The notes below the pieces were generated by a model. That model saw only the letters and a program-made list of their open reading frames with translations, ran no database searches and had not been told where the DNA came from. Made by a program: the position numbers and the translations under genes. This document shows positions 41,101 to 50,500 of a stretch of DNA of 64,000 nt, piece after piece. This DNA comes from Rhopalosiphum padi (lineage: Eukaryota; Arthropoda; Insecta; Hemiptera; Aphididae): the NCBI RefSeq assembly GCF_020882245.1, contig NC_083598.1:57573858-57637857 (forward strand), written 5' to 3'. How positions within the stretch are numbered: position 1 is the stretch's first letter; every line of letters starts with the position of its first letter.

Positions 41101-44100
41101 AATGCGTTCATTTATAAAAACGTAAACAAAAGTCACAAGCGCATTTATCAGTAGTAGAACATTTTAAGAGTACACAATAAGTCAATAAACAAATAAACGG
41201 AGCCAATAAAACACTATTGCCCGCGAACAAAGCAAAAACTCGTTTGCAAAGTACCTTTATATCGGATACATAAAGGAAAATAAATATTGTGAATACTTTG
41301 TGTTCCTGAGTAGGTGTATCGATTATTATTAACATTTGATATAATAATTTGTTAAACGTGTTCGGTTGATATAATATAAAGTGACGTGGTATAGTTATGC
41401 ACGTAACATCGAAAGAACCAAAGTCTAATTTAAATCGGCAGATAAAAACTTTGAAGGTAAATTCAGCATCTGATATTGGTGTAAAAAGTATATAGATTCA
41501 ACCATGAAATATGTTTAAATATGCGGTATCTTATATATTTAAACAAATGTCCGCCATAAACGTCAGAATACACGTTCATTCGAAACGCGCTCAAGTACCA
41601 AGAGGACAATAAATGCGTCGTAGTAATATATATTGTGAATGTATGAATTTTGTTTTTTCGTCCTGACCATAAATAATTTGTGAGCCATTTAAATTGCTTT
41701 TGATATCAGAGAATTTATGAAAACCCATACCTCTCTCGCGGGGACCATGCGTGGCGTCGAAAACTACGACAATGTTTTGTACCTGTACAGCGTACACGTA
41801 TGGTACAATAATACAGTAGCCAGCCAATATATTGACAGCGTGAAGTATACAATAAATATGATATATGCTTAGGACATTCACACTTGGACCCAAAAACATG
41901 TAGAAAAATATGAATCTCGACAACAAGTGGTCTGCAATATAAATATAGCACAGTGTATTTAGTCCTTTTTTTTTTAGTCTGTCGGTAGTTTATTTTCTGT
42001 AAAAGAGTGCTTACTTTAATTCGAAAAAAAAATACATTTTCATTCAATAGTATTTTTGAATTGTTGTTTTCAATTTTATTGGAAAGATTAATAAAATAAA
42101 AATTAGTCATATATAATATAATATATTATTTAAATACTATTTATTATAGATAATATTATTATTAACTGATTTTTGAAATTTATATTTTGTCGTAGGAAGT
42201 GTTACTCTGTATAGATGGATAATATCATGTGTTTTTAAGCCAACTGGGGAAAAAATAATAAATTTAAAATATATTATTTGCGAAATATGCATATATTCAA
42301 AAAATATACTGTTCGGAAACATATAGTAAGTTATTATCGTCGGCCTAAAACAACACGTGTACTGTGTAGCATGACACCCGAAAACCCGCGAGTAAACATA
42401 ATATTTCATACGGTGAAATGACGTTCCCATATAATAATAATTACGCGGCACGACTGCCGTATTACGATAGGTACAGTGTAACATGGCGTGGCGTGGCGTA
42501 ACAATCACAGCGAAGACGAAATTAATAGTATATCGCGAATAATGACAGCTACAACTACATAGGTATATCGGTGATCGATTGGCGCGCACGTGATATGATA
42601 TTATAGTAACGCAGTCGGCACCACCTGCATATCAATGAATTTAGTGCACATAATAATAAATAATATATCGGCGTTTATGTAATACCATAGTAATAACTAT
42701 ACGGTCGTGTATGACGTGCTTACAGATGAACTCGAGTTACGGCAGGTCGTCGTCGGGCCGAGCGACGTCGGACGACACGTCGCGATCCACGAACACGGTG
42801 GGACTCGAGTTGGAAGTGAACAGCTTCAAAGTGGGCAAGATGCGTATCCGCTGCGTGGCCGAGCTGTACGGCGTGTTCAAAACGTCCGCCGAGACGGTAT
42901 TGGACGAGGAAAAACCACGTCTGGCTTCGATTCTGGGCACGTTTTCGTCTACAGGTAAACACAACGACACGCGCACAATACATACACATATATATATAAA
43001 TAATATCGTCCGAATATTATTGTTATTAGTATTATTATTATTATTATTGTATTGTATAACACCCATTGTCGTCTGGTATCGATGGCGCGGGTGCCGGTAG
43101 GAATGGCGATCGGTGGGGGAAGGGAGGGAAAAAAATCTGCGCGCCAAGAAAAATCTGTCGGTCTAAGGTTGATCGGTAGCAGGCGCAGTGGGACGAGGAG
43201 GCTGCGTACACTTTAAACACACGCACACACATATACTTTCTCGACCAGTGAGCGGGTGAAAAATGTAGTGTAAAATGGGTTTACGGGGGATTAAGGGCAC
43301 ATTCTTCGCGTCGTTGTAATGTAATGGTCTCCAGTCGTGTGGAAGGCAATTTATTTGCTCGATGGTCTGTTTTATACTATACATATAAATATAATACGTA
43401 TACTATACCGCGCCCCCGTGCGTGTGTTTGTGTGCTGCTATACTATCGCATATATCACACAGCAACTCGGCCGACAACTCCGTAACACAACGACGTCGCA
43501 GACCTATTATATAAGGAATACGCACTCCGTTCTAATCGAAAATTGCGGGACGTCGTCCTGTTTTTCCAGCCCGCTATCTAAGCGAATTCCGTCGTCGCGA
43601 TCGACGACCCCACTTGACTTTCACTGTTTTCCGGCGATAACTATACGATTGTCGGTATGTGATAGCGCACAACTGAAAATATAAAATATATATTACAGTA
43701 CCTACGCAGGTGTAATAATAAGTGACATTTTCGGCTGAACTTAATTAAAATTGTATGAAATTCCTCATATTTTATTCCATTCTATATGTATATACATGTT
43801 GTATATGTATGGTTAATATTTAATACAATAGAAAACGCCGTTGTTTAAAATAAATAGTGTATTTTATGAGGGTAAACTTTAAAATGACTGCACTGAACAT
43901 TTTATAAAATGTCACTTACTACGTCTGCAGAGACCGTCGATGTACTTTCTGATAATATACTGCGTACATACGAACGAAACCACTCGTATAGCGGAACAGT
44001 GTGTGGCTCACCGTGATTTCTTCCAGTCAAAAAATAGAAAGACCAGAAAACACAATGAACGTTCTGTATTTACTGCGTTCTGATAATAATATATTTATAA

Positions 44101-46145
44101 ACTGATGGTCTTTGAGACGGAGACATTTTAATGTATTTGAAAACTCATTTAACCAACAATATACGTTGTGTTTCAGCAACAGGTTTCTTTTTTTTTATTA
44201 TTCGCACTCAAAACGGACTGAAAACACTTCAATCTTGATGAGCATATTTTATACATAATATATTAAAAATTGCATAATATGTACGAGTACTTCGCCGTGG
44301 GTTAGATAGAATAATCGACGAAACGTCAAATAGACGATAAACAGGGTTCCGTTCAGAATCGTTTTGGGAGTGATTCATCGTGATTGCCTCCTAAATATTA
44401 AAAAACCACAGTCCCCGACAAAATCCTGCTGAAATCGCAGTTTTTGTTTACCTTCGAACGCACACACGTCGTAATATCCGAGTGTTAGTATAGGCGCATG
44501 TCATAGTCGTATACTGTGAAAATCGATCCCCAGAGTATACAAATTATAAAACCCGCAACGGTTATATAACCGTTATATATGGCAGAAGCAACGAAAGGGG
44601 TTTTCGGCAGCAACCACAAAAGAAAGAAAAGAAAAATAAGATCAAAATTCGGATGATATAATAACATGTAATGTACCTTTATAAATAAGTATTGACGTTG
44701 TACGACAGCCGCGTGCTAGTTGGCATTTATTTCGTGTTTTTCTTTCTTTCTTTTGTTTTTTTTTTTTTTTTTAACGACACTTTCGATGTTTTTTTCTAAT
44801 AAAGGATCGACAAAACGGATTTCGTATAAGGAAAAAAAATAAAGTAAATGTGCACATAATTTCACTAAAACGTTTTCAACCCCATTCGACGTTTGACTCC
44901 GAACAACACGCGTGTGTTTTATGTACGTTTTATACATAGTCGAATTGTATGCACAAAGATAATGCATAAAACACGTATTGACAAAAATCTATCGTCCGTA
45001 ACCGTTACTCTCGATCTGTTTTTCATATAATTTATATTGTATATGTATATTATAGATGTTTTATTGTTTCATCTTGTAACTATATATTTTATTTTCACCG
45101 CGACCATAATAGGTAGTCATGGTGTAAATAAAATGATAAAAATGATTTCTCGAATATAGCAGAAACATAAAACGTGTCACACATACATAAACCATTCCGA
45201 CATTTGCATATTCGTTGGCACTTCCGAACTCATGTACATACACATATATTATGCTTTATAATTTATACGAGTGTATATGATTATAATATGGATAATTACA
45301 GTTTCTAGATGCAAAACTACATTTTTGTAATTATTACGGCTGCTGTTATTAATTTGGACACTTGCGTAAAATATAAAATTTTAATCTGGCAAAAATACAA
45401 ACATTTTATTTTTGGCGTTTATTATAGTTCATTAATAAGAATCTGTATTAACATTTTTTATTCGTAAGATTGTTTATTAAACTTATTCTTTCTATTGGCA
45501 CATTAAGTTGTATAATCGTTCATATTTTATACATAATAGTAAAAATTATGAATTATGATGAACTTTGGAATTGTGAAATTTTTAGAGATTTTGTCATGCT
45601 TGTCAAGTGCGATTTGCAAAAAATATGCGTCCTAAAACCAATTATTTTAAATAAATGTATTTTATAAACGAGTTAACAGGAAGAAAAGATAACTACGGCA
45701 ATTCCTTTACAAGATGACTTTTTATGGTTAAATTATAATGAATAAAAACTTGAAAATAATAAAAACTAAGGAAAAGGAGAATTTGTTTTTATAAAGTATT
45801 AATATTAAAAGTATACCTATTCGAATTATGCAAATAACATATAATTCGAATACAACAAAAAAATTGTTCCACTATTTATGTTAGTAGACGTGAGAGTTTG
45901 ATTGTTCGAAACAATTGTAATTGTAGTTTTGAACGGCTAACGTGTTTTTAATGTTTTGATATAAATGCATAAATAAGTTTAAATGGTTATTATCTTGATA
46001 AGACAAATTTCTTGATTGGAATATTAAAAAGGAAAACATAAGTTTGCAAAAAATTGAATAATACTCGTACTATATAATAATACATTTTTATATTCATAAA
46101 CATTATAAATTATATTATATTAATTTTATTTTAAATTTAAGACTA

Positions 46146-46178
<33 letters not shown>

Positions 46179-47115
46179 CCTACAATAGGTTTTATTTCTA
46201 TTATTATAAATTGTACTGTATACAATCGTCATATAATATAACAAAAATTATGTTTAAGTAAGATAATGCAATTACAAAAAAAAGTTAATTACATTTTTAA
46301 ACTAATATTTTTTTAAATATATATTTATTATTTGTTGTACAATATATTATATTAAGTTAAAATACTTAACACATTTTATTTTTATATTTATACTTGCAAT
46401 AAAATTTGATATTTTTATTTTCTAACATTAATTAGAATACAAATTATAATAATTATTTGCAAGATGATGACTGAAAATAATAACAATAATATCTGACTAA
46501 ATGATATTATAGTTTGTAATAGAAGAAAATTCAACCATTTAATTAGCTACATTTTTTTAATTAAAATAATATTTAATAGCCATTAAAGTATAATTTCATA
46601 TCAGCAGTAAAAATAAACAAGATACGTGCAATCACTACTGAATGCTTACCACAAGAACGTATCTCGGCTATCCCGTAATTTCTATAATCCTTTCCATAAT
46701 TAAAGATTTTAAATTTTAATCTCATTTGCAGATGAAAATAAATGTATATTATCAAGGAATATAAGTATACCTAGTATATTTGACTCTTGTAATGCGCTTA
46801 AATATCTCCACCATTTACGATTAAACATACTGAAGGATGTATAATGACACGGTACGTGGGGGAATTAAACTTACAAACCACAAGTCCAACATAAGTACCA
46901 GCGTAATTTAATAGTATTAAAAATCAATAATTATCGTATTAATTTTATCAAAATTGATTTCTGATAATAAATACAAATATTAATAATATTATTATACAGT
47001 TATAGTGTATTAGTTGATCAAGTTTAATAATATGTTTTTGATTTTTTCAGGTGCATCACACACGTCTTCTTATTCGTTTTTGATTGTGATATTGGTCAGC
47101 GTATGGATAAGATAA
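15758..47115 (+). CDS. beat: beaten-path (Beat) family Ig-domain protein, 5' end missing; five exons
   Basis: Join 15758-15963, 17317-17452, 25143-25276, 42726-42954, 47051-47115. The exon lengths sum to 770 nt. With one base from an unseen upstream exon this gives 257 codons including the TAA, so all phases agree. Every internal intron starts GT and ends AG. Ig domain 1 (exons 1-2) has the B-strand Cys in KMTCTYDL, the core Trp in YTVKWYKG and the F-strand Cys in GKYRCEVS. Ig domain 2 (exons 3-4) has GNCTS, NVTWYLN and RIRCVAEL. The stretch KWYKGRQEFFRYVPKE followed by FPWPGINV is characteristic of the Beat family. In Drosophila these are secreted or membrane-anchored neuronal proteins that bind Sidestep-family receptors in motor-axon guidance and synaptic matching. 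N-glycosylation sequons occur at NMS, NCT, NVT and NSS. The end is hydrophobic (SFLIVILVSVWIR), possibly a GPI signal. The signal-peptide exon is not identified. The Beat subgroup cannot be fixed by eye. Confidence 0.93.
15964..17316 (+). other. beat intron
   Basis: GTAAGT...TAATTAG. About 1.35 kb, A+T-rich, no other feature seen. Confidence 0.85.
17317..17452 (+). CDS. beat: beat exon: C-terminal half of Ig domain 1
   Basis: The acceptor is TAATTAG ending at 17316 and the donor GTAAGT starts at 17453. It enters in phase 0 and leaves one base over. It encodes VSQSGPNQVVLRDVRKHLSG and then KYRCEVSADAPSF, which is the D-x-x-x-Y-x-C signature of the Ig F strand and the conserved Beat 'EVSADAPSF' stretch, and ends MHVV. 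It is too short to show up as a long ORF. It was found by following the frame from the previous exon. Confidence 0.93.
18570..18600. repeat. (AT)n microsatellite
   Basis: Uninterrupted AT dinucleotides for about 31 bases. Likely length-polymorphic. Confidence 0.95.
19480..20350. promoter_or_regulatory. CpG-rich island within beat intron 2
   Basis: A sharply bounded G+C/CpG-rich block with many CGTCG and CCGCGG-like words (for example GTCCGCGGAGTC at 19486), inside very A+T-rich intron. A (TG)n run at 20147-20177 lies within it. Frames on both strands are open by composition but low-complexity (poly-Thr/His from the repeat), without a recognisable protein. It could be an alternative promoter or a first exon of another transcript. 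The strand cannot be decided. Confidence 0.4.
20147..20177. repeat. (TG)n microsatellite
   Basis: About 15 TG units without interruption. Confidence 0.95.
25143..25276 (+). CDS. beat: beat exon: N-terminal half of Ig domain 2
   Basis: The acceptor is ACGTTTCAG ending at 25142 and the donor GTAAGT starts at 25277. The leftover base from the previous exon plus AC makes TAC (Tyr), giving VVYPPIGQPVLSLEKRHYT. Then follow GDTLKGNCTS with the B-strand Cys, a Pro/Ser-rich loop, and NVTWYLNDKW with the core Trp. It ends in phase 0. An apparent in-frame Met well upstream (25031) lies in intron sequence and is not the start. Confidence 0.93.
32640..33660 (-). pseudogene. decayed FLYWCH/MULE-type transposase copy
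   Basis: Reading the - strand across frames gives unmistakable MULE-domain blocks. 33500-33660 yields LIRDSIYRER, the usual lead-in. 33264-33430 yields TLYVDGTLKYCTKLFYQLF and SIHVY, matching the DGTF...F.QL.TIH motif with the first catalytic Asp. 33040-33265 yields FAPFLFCLLPNK, LVIDFET (second Asp) and RFHSNRSWY, matching the GCRFH.sqsWw motif. In-frame stops interrupt the last block, and frameshifts separate the blocks, so no product is made. Further down, 32640-32880 gives only weak resemblance (ERTTN, then FHS-like pieces). FLYWCH/MULE genes are a widely amplified transposon family in aphids as far as I recall. No terminal inverted repeats were found. Confidence 0.75.
34587..34591. repeat. 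target-site duplication AATAT, left copy
   Basis: AATAT immediately precedes the TG of the left LTR and recurs exactly at 39704-39708 after the CA of the right LTR. Five-base duplications are usual for LTR retrotransposon integrases, and this shows the two ends belong to one insertion event. A 5-bp A+T match has some chance probability here, but the position is exact on both sides. Confidence 0.88.
34592..35587 (-). repeat. 3' LTR of the retrotransposon (in element orientation)
   Basis: Partner of the LTR at 38708-39703, 4116 bp away. The only difference I noted is C at 35362 versus A at 39478. LTRs are identical at integration, so a single change in 996 bp marks a very recent insertion. The flanking base before each copy differs (T at 34591, A at 38707), which fixes the boundary. 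Confidence 0.95.
35588..35597 (-). other. polypurine tract next to the 3' LTR
   Basis: On the - strand GAGGGGAGGA directly precedes the TG of the 3' LTR. This is the expected plus-strand DNA primer of reverse transcription and confirms the - orientation independently of the primer-binding site. Confidence 0.85.
35598..36290 (-). other. 3' untranslated interior of the LTR element
   Basis: Between the gag stop and the purine tract. 35700-36115 is A+T-rich, with a 23-base A run at 35774-35796 on the + strand, unlike the balanced composition of gag and LTRs. The pol gene would normally be here, and no trace of it was recognised. A 9-bp inverted repeat, ACCCAACCA (36134-36142) and TGGTTGGGT (36201-36209), could form a hairpin in the RNA. 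Confidence 0.6.
36291..37991 (-). CDS. gag-like protein of the LTR element (566 aa)
   Basis: The start is placed at the ATG whose context is GCTACCATGG, a strong eukaryotic initiation context. The frame stays open only five codons further upstream. The first ~105 residues (MAEDEERLRRFTRLLKLNTI ..., later LDSLWHEFKSFD and LFELNRVDEY) have the charged helical pattern of the BEL/Pao gag N-terminus that I associate with the DUF1759-like family. Residues ~105-566 are not recognised. They include a polyproline run at ~251-259 (APPPPPVFP), basic patches at ~433-438 (HRRRKS) and ~479-490 (RPRRLARSKRER), and no CCHC zinc knuckle. No RT box (YxDD) or integrase HHCC/DDE pattern was seen. It would build virus-like particles packaging the element RNA. 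The intact frame in a young element argues that it is functional or only recently copied. Small + strand frames inside it are shadows. Confidence 0.7.
   Translation of the reverse strand: MAEDEERLRRFTRLLKLNTIKRATVIAQIRSTHDVALRVVTDNSLVSLYSFYVADLDSLWHEFKSFDLVVLNCLFELNRVDEYSLDLHSTMRKLVDMSKTVWTQICHMGTERIIKAHPTTFESIPRTSKTVRGQCISFPSGHFSEVLPTRPSASDINSVVSRPTATPLLNRDYDMLDCNLLTFRSPLAKLVFTLGPVMRSPNFVRPCIYDLFRNGPLLPPDIICAVRAANGAHKWSLNFVKGSAVLKRVVAPPPPPVFPLHPVVFRRPTMCVQNPERYRDAYPSLSIYYLPARRRLQYVMGSPSSLRQWADVTSIVVWVIGLHKSFKKYMFNRGYQIRTLLMTGFFGQYIKSSNVDRALRGIMPIIPARLLLYWCNTHGANGDPLEWDDSSPSLSLCDLSKFLSSCITRIVDMTNQLSTRTCNIDHMLHTVVHRRRKSATRGRHNCDPSVLVVICEAWVSYILPPSNLFPYIVFDGGGRPRRLARSKRERTIYVTSISCVSQHFGHRLHRLLCSTNPCVSTTMRSASSSGQGADPLHMYELRLIIVRRKVRSDVICPWWHYYPPII
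38007..38693 (-). other. untranslated leader of the LTR element
   Basis: Sequence between primer site and gag. No open frame of note on the sense strand. It contains the four CGATA near-palindromes (38154-38348). The rest (38350-38690) is A/C-rich on the + strand with no recognised motif. The packaging signal of an LTR element would be expected in this interval. Confidence 0.6.
38154..38348. promoter_or_regulatory. four spaced near-palindromes (paired CGATA sites) in the element leader
   Basis: Copies at 38154-38170 (GATATATCGGCGATATC), 38223-38239 (GATATATCGGAGATATC), 38277-38293 (GATATATCGACGATATC) and 38332-38348 (AATATATCGACGATATC), with start-to-start distances of 69, 54 and 55 bp. The core TATCG-R-CGATA is an inverted pair of CGATA; copy 2 keeps only one half. 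They lie in the untranslated leader between the primer site and the gag start. The sequence between copies is not repeated, so the motif itself seems to be what is kept. In Drosophila, CGATA pairs are the target of BEAF-32/DREF-type BED-finger proteins. Whether an aphid protein binds here is inference. Confidence 0.75.
38694..38705 (-). other. primer-binding site, fits initiator tRNA-Met
   Basis: On the - strand, two bases (TT) after the 5' LTR end, the sequence is TGGTAGCAGAGC. Animal initiator tRNA-Met ends ...CCTCTGCTACCA, whose complement is TGGTAGCAGAGG, so 11 of 12 positions pair. It starts with TGG, as required to pair with the tRNA CCA end. The exact host tRNA sequence was recalled from general knowledge of animal initiator tRNAs. 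Confidence 0.8.
38708..39703 (-). repeat. 5' LTR of the retrotransposon (in element orientation)
   Basis: On the - strand it runs TGTTCGAACGCGG ... GGCGCCAACA, with TGTT/AACA inverted termini. It should contain the element's promoter, but I could not pin a TATA box or start site. It is identical by eye to the other LTR except A at 39478 against C at 35362. Small open frames inside it recur at the same relative places in both LTRs and are not genes. Confidence 0.95.
39704..39708. repeat. target-site duplication AATAT, right copy
   Basis: Exact match to 34587-34591, directly abutting the LTR terminus. The pre-insertion sequence would have been ...TTCAATATAAAATAATT.... Confidence 0.88.
42726..42954 (+). 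CDS. beat: beat exon: C-terminal half of Ig domain 2 and linker
   Basis: The acceptor is GCTTACAG ending at 42725 and the donor GTAAAC starts at 42955. It enters in phase 0 (MNSSYGRSSSGRATSDD...), with a Ser/Thr/Arg-rich loop of about 25 residues. Then come GLELEVNSF, the F-strand Cys in MRIRCVAELYGVF, and a tail ending LGTFSST plus one base. The exon is visibly G+C-rich compared with the introns on either side. The long overlapping open frames on both strands here come from that composition. Confidence 0.92.
42955..47050 (+). other. beat intron with a G+C-rich 5' part
   Basis: GTAAAC...TTTCAG, about 4.1 kb. The first ~700 bases (to about 43680) stay CpG-rich, with a (TTA)n tract near 43020-43050. 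After that the sequence is A+T-rich. It contains a 27-base T run at 46146-46172. Confidence 0.8.
46146..46172. repeat. poly-T tract, possible tail of a - strand retroposon
   Basis: Twenty-seven consecutive T. Runs this long may be the poly-A tail of a retroposed sequence on the other strand, but no element body or target duplication was recognised beside it. Confidence 0.5.
47051..47115 (+). CDS. beat: beat terminal coding exon: hydrophobic C-terminal tail
   Basis: The acceptor is a T-rich tract, ATTTTTTCAG, ending at 47050. The leftover G plus GT gives Gly, followed by ASHTSSYSFLIVILVSVWIR and TAA at 47113-47115. This is a small, Ser-rich spacer followed by about 11 hydrophobic residues at the extreme C-terminus. 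That is the architecture of a GPI-attachment signal, although the hydrophobic stretch is short and a plain membrane tail remains possible. Only 20 whole codons, so it is easily missed by gene finders. Confidence 0.85.
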
Positions 47116-47535
47116 CCATATAAAAGTCCAACACCCAAATACCAAATAAACGACCGCATTAGTGATTTCGTTGATTTTCGTTTTATGTAAATTTGTAACA
47201 TTTTAAGACGCGTTATTTTGGAATCCAAAAACTATCTTCATATAAATATTTATGTATTATGTTGTATATATAGAATGATTCTAGAAACAAAATTCCATAG
47301 AGTATTTTATCGGTTATTATAAAGTTATATTTTGACTTTATTTATATAATTACATTGTATAATATAAACTATATTCTACTAAAACTGTAAACTAAATAAA
47401 AAAAATACTAATAATACCTATATTATCTATTTGACTTTTCGATAATCATTTACCGAAAATTACTTAGTTAGGTGAATAAAACTCGAAGAAGATACCAATG
47501 TTGTTTGTTATTATTTAATGTATGTATTGAATAAA
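47116..47535 (+). promoter_or_regulatory. probable beat 3' UTR and polyadenylation signals
   Basis: Sequence after the beat stop codon contains AATAAA hexamers at 47145-47150, 47395-47400, 47475-47480 and 47530-47535. Which one is used cannot be decided from sequence. In so A+T-rich a genome the hexamer also arises by chance, so only the position after the stop supports it. 47395 or 47475 would give a 3' UTR of about 300-380 nt. Confidence 0.5.
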
Positions 47536-50500
47536 CCATTGGTTCATAAATAATCATATTATTATAATCGTATTGTGTTGTTGTTATGTACTTCATACGA
47601 TAAGACGGCGTTACGGATAGGCAATTTAGGTATATCCTTGCATATATTACAGGTGTTTATACAAAATGAAAATAAATATATTTTATCTTATTTTTTTTGT
47701 GTAGATGATCAAAATGTATTCATAGTTATAAAATTATTTTTGATAAAATTACTGACAAAGTTTAATTTGTACAAATTTTCTAAAACTATGTTTTAAAATA
47801 AATTAATTCTTTTAATGTAAACGAGAGAAACATACTAAAATAATTTCTATAGGTAAAACATTTTCGAGTAAAAAGTAAGAAAATAATTAATTAATACAAT
47901 TTTACACAAATAATTTAATGTTTGTAAACATTTCCCTTGAAAACATGTAAAATTATTTAAAGATATAAACTTTCTACCTTAACTACAATATGTCATGAAT
48001 AAAAAATAAAAGTATAAATATTAGTTATAATTTTAACGAAACGTTATTTATTATTATCAAGATTACTACGTACTTTTTGTAAAGGAAATATTTTATGAAA
48101 ACATTTTGAGAAAATAACCAACGAACTGAAAAAGAAAAAGTATTACGATCGATAAATACCAATTGAGTAATTATCAATGCATGTATTATCCTTTCTTATC
48201 AAAATTTCGAATAAGAATTTAATTTGTTTGGTCGAGTAATAATTAATAACTGACTAAATACTAAGTAAAAATGATAAATACATTTTTATAAACAATGTAA
48301 ACTTTATTCAACACAATATTTTGTTAAGTGTTGTTAAATCGTCAATAAATAATTCAGGTATATATAACAAATACGTAAAATAGTATAGCGTAAATTTACT
48401 TGATATTTAAATGCATATGAATTATTATATAATTTAAATAACTATAATTGGTTTTAATTATGGCAACTATAACAAATCATATTTATCGGCGAGTTTTTTT
48501 GAACGGTATTTGGATAAATTGAAATTAATATATAAAGCTTAGTTTAATAAGTTTCACTGACTTTTGACGGTAAAATAAGCATGTTTATCGGCTTATCATT
48601 AAAAAAGTAAGTACTTATACATTTTGATTTTTGCGTATTGGCCATTAATTATAAAATAAATGTTGACATCCTGGTACATATTTACATCTTTTAGTAGCGT
48701 AAATTATAATAATTTAAAATATAAGTTATGAATATTTTAATTAAATTAACAAAATTAATTATTCCAAATAATAATAAAAAAAAAATGAATAACGTTAAAC
48801 TAATATTTGAAGTGAATTAATGGTATTTTTGTTCATAACATAAATGAAATAGTTGAGTAGCAAAATCCTATTTTGTATATACAAAAACTTTTGATTTAAA
48901 ACTAACCCGTTGTGAAGTTGTAAGAGTATATTTGCTAAATATATTAAATACTTTGAAGAATGTGACAAATGTGATATTAAGACGCCTAAAATCGAAAACT
49001 AAATTAATAAATTCAACTAAGGTTTGGAACAAAATATAATTAAAAATAATATATTAAACATTTAGTTTTGTGATTTAATATATGATCACGATGATTCATT
49101 TTTGTATGCTCTAAATGGGTTACAGAAAATCTGATTTGAAATATATTTACGAAATCTTCATTTAATATTTTTAAAAATAATTTCTAAAATATGTATTTTT
49201 TATTTTACTGTACAGCTTTAATAGAGTATATAATTAAATATAAACTTAAAGAATACGTAGATAAAATGTGTAAAATGTGTTTAGTACAATAGTTGTACAC
49301 AGCTTCGAAAATATTAAAATAGCTGTAATAATGGTAGTAGTGGTAAAATAGAAATGATTATCAAGTTTATTAATGTGAAATTTATACCTATAACTCTCAC
49401 AGTACACTTTTTTATTTTGACATACGGTGTATAAAATAATAATATGTTTTATGGTATCCAGTGGTATGCATTAAATACAAATACTTAAATTAAAATTAAT
49501 TTTAATTTTGTGACCTGTATTATATATTATGTATGTAAATATTTATTGATAAATTTAATTGTGAACGTATCCCAGAATCCTGTGTCATGAGTAACGAGAT
49601 TAAAGTAGCCGAGAGTGTTAAATATTTAGAGTGTCATTTATTAGCTTTGAACGGAGACGTTCACAGTTTTGCTGCGTAAGCAGTTCAATAGTACACTTGT
49701 TAAAATAGATGACCGGTGTAATACATAATACATACAGATGTCTTGGCAAGCGTTTTTACTATTTGAATTAGCTGGACTAGTGGTTACCAAAAATTGTTCA
49801 ACTAACATTGCCCCTTTTCAAAAAAAGGCTCTACTACAACGACCTAACCTTTGCCAAAGCATTCCACAGCACTCTAATAAAAAACATCGCGGATCAATAG
49901 GCTAGTAAAGTACTTCCTGAGGTAAGTCTATTTAAATTATGGTTTTTAAAATTTTTCAAAAAATATTATGGTTTGAAAAAAATTTAATTTGTCACTAATT
50001 AGCATACGAAACGTATGATCTTTAAGTATACAAAAAAGGTTAGGATTGGCTTATTCAAATATATATTATTTAAGGATATAACTGGGATGAGCATGCTGGG
50101 TGAATCGACTTGTATATTACAGTATAGGTGGACGAAAATGTATGTTTAGGGTACATACATAACCATAGCGTTTCGTGATGCTTATGGTAATTGACCGCTT
50201 TGATACCGACCCCAATTAAAATGTGACCAGTTAGGTGTATGTACCAAAAATGGGTCGGCAAAAACTAAAGGCTCTGATGAAGCTACAATATAAGAGTTAA
50301 TGCATTTGCTGTTATTTTCTGAATTATGACCATTTGCTTAGTTGTCATTGCAACCATATTATATCCATATAATTATTAAATAACAATAATTGTGTCACAC
50401 CAAACCAAATTCGGTAGTAAGACTTATTGGCGCCCGGCCATCTTCCTGTATATATATATGTGTCCGACTTTTTGAGTCCGACCAATGAATTAATAATTAT

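Larger units (their letters stand above)
25277..42725 (+). other. beat intron carrying mobile-element insertions
   Basis: GTAAGT...TTACAG, about 17.4 kb, the largest intron of the gene. It contains the MULE transposase pseudogene and the complete LTR retrotransposon, both on the opposite strand. The retrotransposon accounts for 5.1 kb of its length. 25300-32600 and 39710-42700 are A+T-rich; 27706-27772 is a loose array of TAACTATA-like units. An unexplained patch of balanced composition lies at 34185-34400. Confidence 0.85.

Noticed and set aside
42137..42589. - strand ORF of 150 codons
   Set aside because: Rich in Tyr/Ile/Asn from A+T-rich sequence, no domain, runs through simple repeats inside the beat intron.
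42707..43147. Overlapping ORFs on both strands at the fourth beat exon
   Set aside because: Alternative frames of the G+C-rich beat exon; the beat frame is fixed by splice phase and Ig motifs.
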